NCBI GenBank assembly: GCA_019694395.1
Contig: JAIBCC010000002.1
Location: forward strand, 186,330-250,329
Direction: 5' to 3'
DNA from: Pyrinomonadaceae bacterium
GTDB taxonomy: Bacteria > Acidobacteriota > Blastocatellia > Pyrinomonadales > Pyrinomonadaceae
DNA: 64,000 nucleotides
Position numbers and translations under genes: made by a program
Shown: piece after piece, positions 52,094 through 60,712 of the stretch
Layout of the letters: every line of letters starts with the position of its first letter
Numbering within the stretch: the stretch's first letter is position 1
Notes under the pieces: model-generated
Database searches by the model: none
Seen by the model: the letters and a program-made list of their open reading frames with translations, nothing else
What the model was told of the DNA's origin: nothing

Positions 52094-52124
52094 GTCTAAG
52101 GTCTCAAGTCCAAAGTCTCAAGTC
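52094..52124. repeat. Degenerate heptamer tandem repeat
   Basis: A short stretch of GTCTAAG, GTCTCAA, GTCCAAA, GTCTCAA and GTCC, i.e. heptamers of the form GTC-x-(A/C)A(A/G), lies in the gap upstream of cinA. A similar heptamer array (GTCCAAA) occurs inside the VanW-glycosyltransferase gene at 60284-60318. The sequence resembles dispersed short tandem repeats that expand by slippage. Confidence 0.5.
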
Positions 52125-52149
52125 CTTTCTTTTACTTTTTACTTTTTAT

Positions 52150-53052
52150 TTATTTGTCGTAAATGTCATGCAAAACTTCGGAAATTGTTTTGCGGTTTTG
52201 TGGAATTTTGGGTTCTTTTTTCTTTGGTTTTGAATTTTCAGGTTTAGGCGAATCATCAACCTTTTCATTGATTAAAGTTGCAAAGGTTGTAAAGTTGAAT
52301 TTTGTTTCCGATTTTTCGGCTTCGGTCTGTTGGATTTGATCGTAATTTGGAATATGTCTTTCACCCTCCAAATGTGCAATTATCCCGCTTTCAACGCTTT
52401 TTCGTTGTTCGCCTTGGCTAATTTGAGTAGCTAGTTTCTTTTCCTCTAAAACTTCGAGAGCCTTTTTACTTTCGTCCAAAATAACTTGTCCGCGATTGCG
52501 TCTGGTTCTTTCCAGCGCCCGAATTGCTGCTGAGGTTTGTGGTGCTTCAGCCGGTTCCCGTTCAATTTTCCGCAAAACTTTTACATATTCTTTCAATTCC
52601 GGGGTGGCGTAAAGATATTGAGCTTCGTCAGAAGTGTTATTTTCTAAAACATAGGTCAAATGATTGACTGCCGATTTATAATTGCCGATTCGATGATAAA
52701 GCGCACCCAAGGTAAAATAAACGAGCGGAGGTGCACCGCTCATTCTTTGCAAAATCAGTTCACCATTCGTGATAACCTCTTGAATTTCAAAGCCAAACCA
52801 GCGACGGTCATCATCGCGCAAAATTTCATTGGCAGTTAAATAAAATTCAAAAACATCACGCACACCATTGTGCGAAGGACTTAAAAAAGTCTTCCAGACA
52901 AAATAAGCGAAAATACCAAAAAATGTAATCACAAACAAAGGAAAACCCGTTACCAGCAACATCGTCGCAATTACGCCAAAGGCTAAAAAATATTGCGTTT
53001 TTTCCTTGATCGAATCAGGTAATTTTTTTTGAAGTTTGTTATTTTCGCTCAC
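52150..53052 (-). CDS. Membrane protein with a TPR-like cytoplasmic part
   Basis: This 300-residue protein uses a GTG start. It has two membrane segments near the N terminus (FLAFGVIATMLLVTGFPLFV and ITFFGIFAYFVWKTFL), then a helical soluble part (DVFEFYLTANEIL, LVYFTLGALYHRIGNYKSAV followed by NHLTYVLENN) with at least one TPR-like unit, and a long charged, low-complexity C-terminal tail. It lies nine bases downstream of the ferredoxin gene and probably shares its transcript. Function is unknown. Confidence 0.55.
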   Translation of the reverse strand: MSENNKLQKKLPDSIKEKTQYFLAFGVIATMLLVTGFPLFVITFFGIFAYFVWKTFLSPSHNGVRDVFEFYLTANEILRDDDRRWFGFEIQEVITNGELILQRMSGAPPLVYFTLGALYHRIGNYKSAVNHLTYVLENNTSDEAQYLYATPELKEYVKVLRKIEREPAEAPQTSAAIRALERTRRNRGQVILDESKKALEVLEEKKLATQISQGEQRKSVESGIIAHLEGERHIPNYDQIQQTEAEKSETKFNFTTFATLINEKVDDSPKPENSKPKKKEPKIPQNRKTISEVLHDIYDK

Positions 53053-53061
53053 GATTGAAGT

Positions 53062-53742
53062 TTATTCTGCCGGTTTCTCCTCGCTTTTGGTCGTCTTGCG
53101 GCGGGTGTTTGGTTTCTTTGCTTCAGTTTTTGGTTTTGCCGTTCGGGTGGCTGTAGTTTTTTTAACTTTTGGTTCTTCGGGTTTGACCTCAGTTTTTTCT
53201 TCTTTTACTTCTTCCTGATGTTCAGTCGGACGTTTTGCTTTTTTTTCTTCCTCTTCCATCTTAAAGCCGAAATGGGCAATACCATCACGGATTTTTTCTC
53301 CGACTGTAAAAGGCAAATTCAAAATATAATTTAGAGTTTCGCCGAGTGTAGTTTTTTCTAATTCCAATAATTGTTGGATTTTTTCCTCCAAAGGAAGTTT
53401 TGAAAATTCTTTTTCAAATGCTTCAAAGGTAGTTTCAACCGGTTTTTTCTTTTCTGTAGTCATCACACAAATTTCTCCTGCTTTTTCGATTTTAGCCTGA
53501 CATGAAAGGCGTTCACCGTTATTACGTCTTTGTGCGCTTAGATGTTCCAATTCTGCTTGGGTTGGCTGTGAAAGAAATTCCGCCCCCTTAATAATTTTCA
53601 CCGCACAGTCGTCACATTGTCCGGTTCTGCCGCAACTATCTTCGATCCTAATGCCGAATCTAAGTGCTACATCAATTAAATATGCGCCAACCGGTGTGAT
53701 TCCGTGCCGCCCTGATGGTTCAAATTTTATTTCTGTTTCCAT
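53062..53742 (-). CDS. 2Fe-2S ferredoxin with an extended charged tail
   Basis: This 226-residue protein begins with a plant-type 2Fe-2S ferredoxin domain (about residues 1-100): VALRFGIRIEDSCGRTGQC followed by DDC and later LSCQA gives the C-x5-C-x2-C...C cluster pattern. The rest is unusual: residues 100-160 are a helical linker and the last 60 residues are an extremely charged tail rich in Lys, Glu, Pro, Thr and Arg. It would be a low-potential electron carrier tethered to a partner, perhaps the membrane protein encoded nine bases downstream. Confidence 0.75.
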   Translation of the reverse strand: METEIKFEPSGRHGITPVGAYLIDVALRFGIRIEDSCGRTGQCDDCAVKIIKGAEFLSQPTQAELEHLSAQRRNNGERLSCQAKIEKAGEICVMTTEKKKPVETTFEAFEKEFSKLPLEEKIQQLLELEKTTLGETLNYILNLPFTVGEKIRDGIAHFGFKMEEEEKKAKRPTEHQEEVKEEKTEVKPEEPKVKKTTATRTAKPKTEAKKPNTRRKTTKSEEKPAE

Positions 53743-53768
53743 AAAATCTTCTGAGTTTATTTACAAAA

Positions 53769-54311
53769 TTATCTTTTGCTGACACCTGCCACTACCCGCA
53801 CACGAGGTTGTGCGCCTGATGACAAACTATTGGTTTCTTTTTGTTGGCATTCCTGACAAAGCCCCAAAATCCGTAAACTATGATGTGTCGGTTTGAAATT
53901 ATATTTTTCCGCCATGGCATCCTGCATTGCTTCCAGCTCAGGTGAAAAAAATTCAATTACTTTTCCGCATTCGGTGCAGATCATATGGTCGTGATGTTCG
54001 TGATCGTGATGGTGCTCATAATAAGTTCTGCCGTCACCCAACCTAACCTCTCGCGCTAAACCTGCTTCTGTCAATAATTTAAGCGTGCGATAAACCGTAG
54101 TTTGCCCAACCGTTTCATCCTCTTTCTGAACCAGCCAATATAAATCTTCGATGGAAAGATGTTCTTCGGTTCGCAAAAAAACTTCCAGAATCAAATCACG
54201 CTGACCTGTTTTGCGAAGACCTGATTTCTGAATATGCTCCAAAAATATTCTCTTTTCCTCTTCAAATTTTGCTTTTTTCTTCGGCATATCACTTGCGCTT
54301 TGTAAAATCAT
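53769..54311 (-). CDS. Fur-family metal-responsive transcription regulator
   Basis: This 180-residue protein has the Fur winged helix ([40 protein letters not shown]) and metal sites: the [10 protein letters not shown] run, CTEC, and a second CQEC near the C terminus, as in Fur/PerR/Zur proteins with a structural zinc. Which metal or signal it reads cannot be told from the sequence. The start could be M1 or the ATG at 54287; M1 is used. It is divergent from the sigma/Hsp20 cluster across a 153-bp gap. Confidence 0.85.
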   Translation of the reverse strand: MILQSASDMPKKKAKFEEEKRIFLEHIQKSGLRKTGQRDLILEVFLRTEEHLSIEDLYWLVQKEDETVGQTTVYRTLKLLTEAGLAREVRLGDGRTYYEHHHDHEHHDHMICTECGKVIEFFSPELEAMQDAMAEKYNFKPTHHSLRILGLCQECQQKETNSLSSGAQPRVRVVAGVSKR

Positions 54312-54464
54312 TCTAACATTTGCAGGTTTGCAAGTGAAGAAGAACTTTACAATATAACGAGGTAAATTTACGGTTTTGCAATACTTTCATTTGAATAAAT
54401 AATGCCATTAGATAAAATGTATGCAGCTTAAAGTAATTTCCAAAATCATTCGTCTATAGAAAAT

Positions 54465-55040
54465 ATGGACTCAATGGTTGATATTGGAATGTCAAACGAA
54501 ACAAATAACAGCATTACAAAAACCGTCAATCAATTTGGCAAAAAGTTATTCGGCTTCATTCGCGGCAAGGTCAACACACAGGAAGATGCCGAGGACATTT
54601 TACAGGATGTTTGGTCACAATACAGCGGTTTGGATGATGCAGAAGAATTAGAAAACGTCAGCGGTTGGCTTTATCAGGTTGCCCGAAACAAAATTATTGA
54701 CCTTTACCGCAAGAAAAAACCCGATTATTTGGAAGATTACAGTTACGAAACCGAGGACGGCGAATTTGATTTCAAAGAAATCCTGCTGATTGATGAAAGC
54801 GAAAGCCCCGAATTGCAAATGCTCAAAGATTTATTTTGGGAAGAATTGATAAAAGCACTTAACGAATTACCAGAAAATCAACGGCAAGTCTTTGTTTTGA
54901 ATGAGTTTGAAGATTTGACTTTGCAGGAAATTGCCGATAAATATAACGAAAACCTGAAAACGATCATCAGCCGCAAAGGTTATGCAGTAAAACATCTTCG
55001 CAAAAAATTGAAATATTTGTATGATGAATTAGCCGGATAA
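54465..55040 (+). CDS. Sigma-70 family (ECF) RNA polymerase sigma factor
   Basis: This 191-residue protein has region 2 (EDAEDILQDVWSQY, NVSGWLYQVARNKIIDLYRK) and region 4 (ALNELPENQRQVFVLNEFED, TLQEIADKYNENLKTIISRK) of an ECF factor. The gap between them is acidic. It is followed after two bases by a small membrane protein and then by an Hsp20 gene, an arrangement that suggests a stress regulon in which the membrane protein may act as the regulator of the sigma factor. Start could be M1 or the ATG at 54489. Confidence 0.85.
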   Translation: MDSMVDIGMSNETNNSITKTVNQFGKKLFGFIRGKVNTQEDAEDILQDVWSQYSGLDDAEELENVSGWLYQVARNKIIDLYRKKKPDYLEDYSYETEDGEFDFKEILLIDESESPELQMLKDLFWEELIKALNELPENQRQVFVLNEFEDLTLQEIADKYNENLKTIISRKGYAVKHLRKKLKYLYDELAG

Positions 55041-55042
55041 AA

Positions 55043-55372
55043 ATGGAAAACGAAACAAAATCTACTTGGAAAAGGAAGCGATTAATATTTATCGGCTTAA
55101 TGCTGCTGGTTCCATTTATCAAAAGTGCGTTGATCATGTTCCTTTGGAACGCAATTTTGCCCGACCTTTTTCATTTTCCAATTATCAATTATTGGCAATC
55201 ATTAGGCTTATTTTTACTTTGCAAACTTCTTTTCGGGAACTTCCCTTTCGGTAAATTTGCCTTTAGAAACAAACCATTCCCCAAACCTCCATTCCGCGAA
55301 AAATTTATGAATATGACTCCCGATGAGAAGGAAAAACTCCGCCAACAATGGAAAGAACGCTGTCAAAAATAA
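55043..55372 (+). CDS. Small membrane protein next to a sigma factor, possible anti-sigma partner
   Basis: This 109-residue protein has one or two hydrophobic segments (LIFIGLMLLVPFIKSALIMF and YWQSLGLFLLCKLLFG), a phenylalanine/proline-rich stretch (GNFPFGKFAFRNKPFPKPPF) and a charged end (MTPDEKEKLRQQWKERCQK). It starts two bases after the sigma gene, so it is translationally coupled. That position is where an anti-sigma factor or signal transducer is often found, but no anti-sigma domain is seen. Confidence 0.6.
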   Translation: MENETKSTWKRKRLIFIGLMLLVPFIKSALIMFLWNAILPDLFHFPIINYWQSLGLFLLCKLLFGNFPFGKFAFRNKPFPKPPFREKFMNMTPDEKEKLRQQWKERCQK

Positions 55373-55473
55373 TTTTCACATAACTTAAAGTAAATCCAAA
55401 TTTCAAACGTCTTCATAAATGTAATGACTGATTAAGGTCGTTAAATTTATACAAATCAAGGAGATAGAATAAT

Positions 55474-55902
55474 ATGTTTGGTCATTGCCATCCTAGAGGA
55501 AGAAGAATGAAATTTGAAATGCCGTTTGGAAAGTTCGGATTTCCACCGCCATTTGCGGGAGGTTTTCGCCGCCCGAAATACAATGTTCCGATCAATGTAA
55601 TTGAGAACGAAAGTGATTATGAAGTAAAAGTTTACGCGACCGATTTCAGCAAAGAAGAAATTACGGTCAAAGTGGTGGACGATTTGTTATATGTCAGCGG
55701 CAAAAAAGAAATTGACGAAGAAAACGCCCCAAGTTTTGTTTTACAGGAATTTCCAATCAAAAACTTTGAAAGAATTTTAGCTCTGAACGGAAAAGTTGAT
55801 ACTGAAAATATTTCCGCCCGCAGCGAAAACGAAGTTTTGATAATTACCCTGCCAAAATCAGTTGAAGCAATCAACAAAGGTGTAAATATCGAAGTCAAAT
55901 AA
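55474..55902 (+). CDS. Hsp20/alpha-crystallin family small heat-shock protein
   Basis: This 142-residue protein has a Gly/Pro/Phe-rich N terminus and the alpha-crystallin domain (VPINVIENESDYEVKVYATD, SKEEITVKVVDDLLYVSGKK, ARSENEVLIITLPKSVEA). It forms oligomers that hold unfolded proteins. AAGGAG precedes the ATG by a normal distance. It lies 101 bases downstream of the sigma-linked membrane protein and may be part of the same stress response. Confidence 0.9.
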   Translation: MFGHCHPRGRRMKFEMPFGKFGFPPPFAGGFRRPKYNVPINVIENESDYEVKVYATDFSKEEITVKVVDDLLYVSGKKEIDEENAPSFVLQEFPIKNFERILALNGKVDTENISARSENEVLIITLPKSVEAINKGVNIEVK

Positions 55903-56018
55903 ATTATTCACAGAGATTTAGGGGATAAAATAGAATAAACAAAATATTCTTTCAAATCCCCTTTATCCCTTGAATTTTGTTTTTGCCCACAATTCTCATA
56001 AAATATTGCTCAATATTT

Positions 56019-56966
56019 ATGGATCAAATTGTTTTTCTCGACCGCAAAACCGTCAACGCAAATTTCAGAGCCCCAAATTTTCTGCATAAATGGATTGATT
56101 TTGAAATTACTCAAAAATCTGAAGTGGTGGAGCGTTTACAAAATGCTACAATTGCCGTTACCAACAAAGTTCAGATTAGAAAAGAAGAAATTGACCAGCT
56201 TCCGAATTTACGAATGATTGCAGTTGCCGCCACCGGAACGGATTGCATTGATGTCCAATATTGCCGCGAAAAAGGAATTGTCGTTTCAAATGTCAGAAAT
56301 TACGCCTCGTTTTCAGTTCCTGAACATGTTTTTTCTTTGATTCTGGCATTACGCCGTAAATTGATTGAATACAATAATTATACAAAATCTCAAAAGTGGC
56401 AACTGTCCGACATTTTTTGCTCCCTTGATTTTCCGATTCACAATTTGCATAACTCCACACTCGGAATTATCGGCTATGGAGTTTTGGGAAAAGCCGTTGA
56501 AAAACTTGCATTAGCCTTTGGAATGAAAGTTTTAATTGCAGAACACAAAGGAATTACAACGGCACGAGAAAATCGAATAGCTTTTGAAGAAGTAATCCAA
56601 AATAGCGACATTATTTCGCTGCATTGTCCTTTGACCGATGAAACTCGTAGTTTGGTAGGAAAACCGGAATTCCGCCAAATGAAACATAATTCTTTGTTGA
56701 TAAACTGCGGTCGCGGCGGATTAGTTGACGAAAATGCCCTGGTCGAAGCCATAAAAAACGGGGAAATTGCGGGCGCAGGAGTTGATGTTTTGAGCAATGA
56801 GCCGCCAATCAATGGAAATCCGCTGTTGGATGCCAATTTGCCAAATTTGATTGTCACTCCGCACATTGCCTGGGCAAGTCTGGAAGCAATGCAAGTCCTT
56901 GCCGATCAGGTAATTGACAACATTGAGGCGTTTATCAAAGGAATTCCTCAAAACAGTGTAAATTGA
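56019..56966 (+). CDS. D-2-hydroxyacid dehydrogenase, hydroxypyruvate/glyoxylate reductase-like
   Basis: The ATG at 56019 (MDQIVFLDRKTVNANF) is preferred to the frame start at 55977, which lies in the leader. The 315-residue product has the NAD-binding motif IIGYGVLGKAVEKLALAFG, the catalytic Arg in INCGRGGLVDE, Glu in VDVLSNEPP and His in VTPHIAWASLEAM. The N-terminal TNKVQIRKEEIDQLPNLRMI and YASFSVPEHVFSLIL segments match glycerate dehydrogenase/HprA-type enzymes. It converges on glycerate kinase, which fits hydroxypyruvate to glycerate to phosphoglycerate. Confidence 0.85.
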   Translation: MDQIVFLDRKTVNANFRAPNFLHKWIDFEITQKSEVVERLQNATIAVTNKVQIRKEEIDQLPNLRMIAVAATGTDCIDVQYCREKGIVVSNVRNYASFSVPEHVFSLILALRRKLIEYNNYTKSQKWQLSDIFCSLDFPIHNLHNSTLGIIGYGVLGKAVEKLALAFGMKVLIAEHKGITTARENRIAFEEVIQNSDIISLHCPLTDETRSLVGKPEFRQMKHNSLLINCGRGGLVDENALVEAIKNGEIAGAGVDVLSNEPPINGNPLLDANLPNLIVTPHIAWASLEAMQVLADQVIDNIEAFIKGIPQNSVN

Positions 56967-56987
56967 ATTTTCTTCCATAAAACATTT

Positions 56988-58325
56988 TCAATTAACCAAT
57001 AAAATCCGCACATCCCGAACATTTGTTCCGGTTGCGCCGGTCACAATCACATCGCCCAATTCTCTAAAAAAATTATAAGAATCGCTGTTTTCTAAAAATT
57101 GAATTGGGTTCAAATTTAATTTTTTTGCTCGTTCCAGCGTCGTTTGATCGGCAACCGCTCCGGCAACCGGGGAATTTCCATCAATGCCATCCGTTCCGCC
57201 ACTCAAAACGGCAAAATCAAATTTTTCATCGGTTTGTTTCTCAAATTCCAGCAGACATCGAAGCACCGTTTCCAAATTTCGTCCGCCAATTCCCTTTCTG
57301 CGCACAGGACAAACAAACTCGCCCCCGGAAATCAAAGCGACGAGTTTGTTTTTATGTTTTGATTTTAATTTTAATGCACGTTTGACCAATTCCCGACAGC
57401 CTTCTTCAATTGGATTTTCAACCAAATCATCAACGGTTTCCACGATTATATTCGAGCTATTAAGAATGTTTGCAATACTTTCAACCGCCGTTCGATTGTC
57501 CAGCAAAGTATGAAAAGTGTGTTTAATTAGAGGAAATTTGTTTTCAGTTTCGGTTCCTTTTTCCAAAAAGTCTGCCACCGATTTTGGTAGTAAATCCTTG
57601 ATTTGATACTTTTCTGCAATCTCCAACGCTTCTTTTCTTGAGTTATTAACCGGAAATGTAGGTCCCGAAGCGACACTTTTCTCATCTCCCTGATTTGTAT
57701 CGGAAATTATCAAAGAAATTTGGCGGGCTTGTGGAGCAATCCGACTTAATCCGCCGCCTTTTATCTCGGAAATTGATCGCCGTATAATATTCATTTCATT
57801 GATTTTCGCTCCGCAATTAACCAAAACTTGATTTGTCTTTTGTAAATCTTTGAGTGAAATCTTTTCATCTTTTGGCAGTTCCAACATTGCTGATCCGCCG
57901 CCGGAAATCAGAAAAATAACCAAGGCTTTTTCATGATTAGTTTTTTTCAATAATTCAATGGCGGCTCTCGCAGCCAATAAACTTGAACGGTTTGGAACCG
58001 GATGCCCGCCTTTGAAAAGCTGCCAATTTGAAGGTAGTTTAGTTGTCTTTTTCGGTGCAGAAACAATGCCTTTGGTAATTTTATTTCCCAAAATTGAGTT
58101 CAAACCAACCGCCATTGGAATCGCCGCTTTTCCTAATGCCACAACACAAATTTCTGTAAAATCCGATAGTTGAAATGATTCATAACAAATATAAAGTGTT
58201 GAATTTTCTACTTTTACATTTTCTTTTACTGATTTTTCAGCATCAATGGTCAAAAAAACTCTACTGAACAAATCCAACGCCATAGTGCGGAGGTTTATTT
58301 CATTTTTCCATTTCGTCTTTTCCAT
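56988..58325 (-). CDS. Glycerate 2-kinase, MOFRL family
   Basis: This 445-residue protein has the two-domain GckA/TtuD layout: FLISGGGSAMLELPKDE and IRRSISEIKGGGLSRIA in the N-terminal domain, and the MOFRL-type end with ALISGGEFVCPV, SGGTDGIDGNSPVAGAV and VIVTGATGTNVRDVRI. It would convert D-glycerate to 2-phosphoglycerate with ATP. It faces the hydroxyacid dehydrogenase, which could supply its substrate. Six bases separate it from the short crotonase gene upstream. Confidence 0.9.
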   Translation of the reverse strand: MEKTKWKNEINLRTMALDLFSRVFLTIDAEKSVKENVKVENSTLYICYESFQLSDFTEICVVALGKAAIPMAVGLNSILGNKITKGIVSAPKKTTKLPSNWQLFKGGHPVPNRSSLLAARAAIELLKKTNHEKALVIFLISGGGSAMLELPKDEKISLKDLQKTNQVLVNCGAKINEMNIIRRSISEIKGGGLSRIAPQARQISLIISDTNQGDEKSVASGPTFPVNNSRKEALEIAEKYQIKDLLPKSVADFLEKGTETENKFPLIKHTFHTLLDNRTAVESIANILNSSNIIVETVDDLVENPIEEGCRELVKRALKLKSKHKNKLVALISGGEFVCPVRRKGIGGRNLETVLRCLLEFEKQTDEKFDFAVLSGGTDGIDGNSPVAGAVADQTTLERAKKLNLNPIQFLENSDSYNFFRELGDVIVTGATGTNVRDVRILLVN

Positions 58326-58331
58326 TTCTGC

Positions 58332-58889
58332 TTAAATTAATTCGTCCACTAATCCGATATTCAACGCTTCATCTGCGCCAACCTGTTTTGCTGTTAAAAA
58401 CATTTCCAAAGCTTTTGCCTGCCCAATCAAACGCGGTAATCTTTGAGTTCCGCCCCAACCCGTCATGATTCCCAGATTCGCGCCGGGATGACAAAAAATC
58501 GCTTTTGGCGTGGCAATTCTCTTTTTGCAACTTAAAGCCAAATCCAACGCACCGCCAAAACAAAATCCATTGACCAAAGCGATTGTTTCCTGCGGCAATT
58601 CCGAGATTTTTTTCATCAAATTTTGTCCGCGTAACGCATATTCGCGGGCTGTTTCACTGGTCACTTGGGCAATTTCGTTGAGATTTGCGCCTGAGGCAAA
58701 AACATTGTCAACGCCGGTAAAAATAATCTTTTCAATATCTTGGCGGGTTGCCAAATCTTCTGTAATCCGATTTAACTCATCTAAAACCACAATCGAAAGC
58801 GGACTGCGAATTTCGGGACGGTTAAAGCGAATTATTAAGGTCTTTTCCTTCGTTTCCAACAAAAGATTCGGCAAGTTTTCCACTTTCAT
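58332..58889 (-). CDS. Short crotonase-family protein, C-terminally truncated
   Basis: This 185-residue protein has the crotonase core: FNRPEIRSPLSIVVLDELNR, DNVFASGANLNEIA, ALVNGFCFGGALDLALSCKK and AIFCHPGANLGIMTGWGGTQ, then LPRLIGQAKALEMFLTAKQ. The chain ends at GLVDELI, where ordinary hydratases continue for about 70 residues with the helices that form the trimer and cover the active site. No decayed continuation is visible: the glycerate kinase ATG follows after six bases. Of the usual catalytic glutamates the first position is Asp (GGALD) and the second is replaced (PGANLG). Activity is doubtful. Confidence 0.75.
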   Translation of the reverse strand: MKVENLPNLLLETKEKTLIIRFNRPEIRSPLSIVVLDELNRITEDLATRQDIEKIIFTGVDNVFASGANLNEIAQVTSETAREYALRGQNLMKKISELPQETIALVNGFCFGGALDLALSCKKRIATPKAIFCHPGANLGIMTGWGGTQRLPRLIGQAKALEMFLTAKQVGADEALNIGLVDELI

Positions 58890-58942
58890 ACGTCTTATTA
58901 TTGATTCTAAATGCGTTTTAGTTTATACCATTTCTGCGAACT

Positions 58943-60712
58943 ATGAAAAAAGACGATTTTCCGACGCGCTCGCAGGTTTTAGTTTTCCGAGCCAAAGCGT
59001 CTCTGCTCCAAATCAAACGCGGATTTGAAAATTATTTTGACAAAAATCTCAAAAAATTTTCAGTTGACCAAAATTTCAAAGAAAAACCTTCTTTGGCAGA
59101 ATCTATCACGCCTTTATGGACGGAAAAAGAACTCGAAGAACAATTTTTACAAGCCGGAAAAATTCAAAATTTGCGCCAGGCGATCAGAAAATTGAACGGG
59201 TTGCGAGTTCCTGCGAATCAAGTCTTTAGTTTTTGGCAGCACGTCGGAAAAACCACGCGGCGCAAAGGTTACGAAGCAGGGCGCGAGCTGCGCGAAGGCT
59301 GCATAATTCCCAATATCGGCGGAGGTTTGTGCCAATTGTCCAACGCGCTTTACGATACTGCCTTGAAAGCGAATTTTGAAATCGTCGAGCGTCACGCACA
59401 CACACAGGTGGTGCGAGGCTCTTTAGCCGAACAAAATCGGGATGCTACGGTTTTTTGGAATTACGTTGATCTTCGGTTCAAATCCCAAAATGATTTTTAC
59501 CTTGATATTTCAATGGATTCCGAAAATCTGACGGTTCGTTTTCGCGGCGAAAAACAACAAAATAAATCGTTGATTTCGATTTCGAGAAACAAAACTATTA
59601 AACCTGCCGAAATCGGAAGCTGTGCAACTTGCGGAGTCAGCGACTGCCATTTGATGGTTAAACCAAACGAAGAACTTATAAATTTTGGGCGGACTGCATT
59701 TTTAGTTGATGAGTTTTCGCCCGAATTTGACGAATATATTCAAAAAAATCGGTGTGATAAAGACGTTTTGTTTATTCCGTTGGACGGCAATTTTTTCAAA
59801 AAAGCCAATTACGCCTGGACTTTGAAAGGGTTTTCAAAAATCAATCAAAGCCTTTTGGTTACGGCAATCCGTTCTTACAAATCGCGTCAGCTCGCCACCC
59901 AAGGCGCGTCACGGCAAAACAATCTTTTGGGGATGTATGAAGTTTTGGCTCTAACTTACGCTAAACAGTTGAAATATGATGCTTTACATCTGGTTGTTCA
60001 GCAAAATTTATTGCCTTTTTTATGGAATAACGGTGATTTAGGCGGACGAACTTTTGATGTTTTGATGACCGCTTTGCCAATGCGCGATTTACAAAAACGT
60101 TTGGATTTTGCACGAAATTCACATCCCGAAAGCACCACTCTGGGGGATTTTCGTGCCGATGAATGGTTGGTCGAAGCCGAAATGAAAGCCTTGCGCTATG
60201 CCCGAAAAATAATTACGCCGCATTCGGAAATCGCATCATTATTCCCCGAAAAAGCCGTTTTGTTGGATTGGAAAATTCCTACTGTCCAAAGTCCAAAGTC
60301 CAAAGTCCAAGATCCAAAACCAACCATTCTTTTCCCCGCTTCAACTGTTGGACGCAAAGGGGTTTATGCGTTACGCGAGGCAATTCAAGGGTTGGATATT
60401 AAACTCTTATTGCTTGGTTCAATCATCGAAAAAGAAGATTTTTGGCAAGGTTTTGACATTGAAAAAACTACTTTGGATGAAGGTTTGAAAAAAGCTGATT
60501 TAGTAGTTTTGCCCGCTTTTGTCGAACATAAACCGCGTCCGCTATTGAAAGCAGCGGCGATGGGAATTCCCGTTATTGCCTCCAAAGCCTGCGGAGTTGA
60601 AAATGTTGCAGGAATTAAAAGTATCGAATTTGACGCACTGACTTTGCGAAATGAAATTTTGAACAACCTGAAAATCAATGAAAGAGTATCAGCGAAATAC
60701 GAAACAGTCTAA
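58943..60712 (+). CDS. VanW-like domain fused to a glycosyltransferase-type domain
   Basis: This 589-residue protein joins two parts. Residues about 70-220 form a VanW domain (LNGLRVPANQVFSFWQHVG, GREL-REGCIIPNIGGGLCQL, SNALYDTALKANF, ERHAHTQVV). The C-terminal half, about 300-589, resembles a GT-B glycosyltransferase: KQLKYDALHLVVQQN, RYARKIITPHSEIA, TILFPASTVGRKGVYALREA, LLLLGSIIEKEDFW and ADLVVLPAFVEHKPRPLLKA then AAMGIPVIASKACG. A tandem heptamer repeat at 60284-60318 codes the SPKSKVQDPKP linker inside the second part. VanW proteins are linked to cell-wall remodelling. No signal peptide is visible. It overlaps the next gene by 35 bases. Confidence 0.75.
   Translation: MKKDDFPTRSQVLVFRAKASLLQIKRGFENYFDKNLKKFSVDQNFKEKPSLAESITPLWTEKELEEQFLQAGKIQNLRQAIRKLNGLRVPANQVFSFWQHVGKTTRRKGYEAGRELREGCIIPNIGGGLCQLSNALYDTALKANFEIVERHAHTQVVRGSLAEQNRDATVFWNYVDLRFKSQNDFYLDISMDSENLTVRFRGEKQQNKSLISISRNKTIKPAEIGSCATCGVSDCHLMVKPNEELINFGRTAFLVDEFSPEFDEYIQKNRCDKDVLFIPLDGNFFKKANYAWTLKGFSKINQSLLVTAIRSYKSRQLATQGASRQNNLLGMYEVLALTYAKQLKYDALHLVVQQNLLPFLWNNGDLGGRTFDVLMTALPMRDLQKRLDFARNSHPESTTLGDFRADEWLVEAEMKALRYARKIITPHSEIASLFPEKAVLLDWKIPTVQSPKSKVQDPKPTILFPASTVGRKGVYALREAIQGLDIKLLLLGSIIEKEDFWQGFDIEKTTLDEGLKKADLVVLPAFVEHKPRPLLKAAAMGIPVIASKACGVENVAGIKSIEFDALTLRNEILNNLKINERVSAKYETV
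60284..60318 (+). repeat. Tandem GTCCAAA heptamer array inside the VanW-glycosyltransferase gene
   Basis: Three perfect copies of GTCCAAA (60284, 60291, 60298) are followed by two degenerate copies (60305, 60312). As seven is not a multiple of three, each added copy would shift the frame; the present number keeps it open and encodes a short Ser/Pro/Lys linker in the glycosyltransferase-like half. This is a possible phase-variation or slippage site. Confidence 0.6.

Noticed and set aside
57104..57513. Plus-strand reading frames opposite the glycerate kinase
   Set aside because: They are antisense shadows in a strongly coding minus-strand frame.
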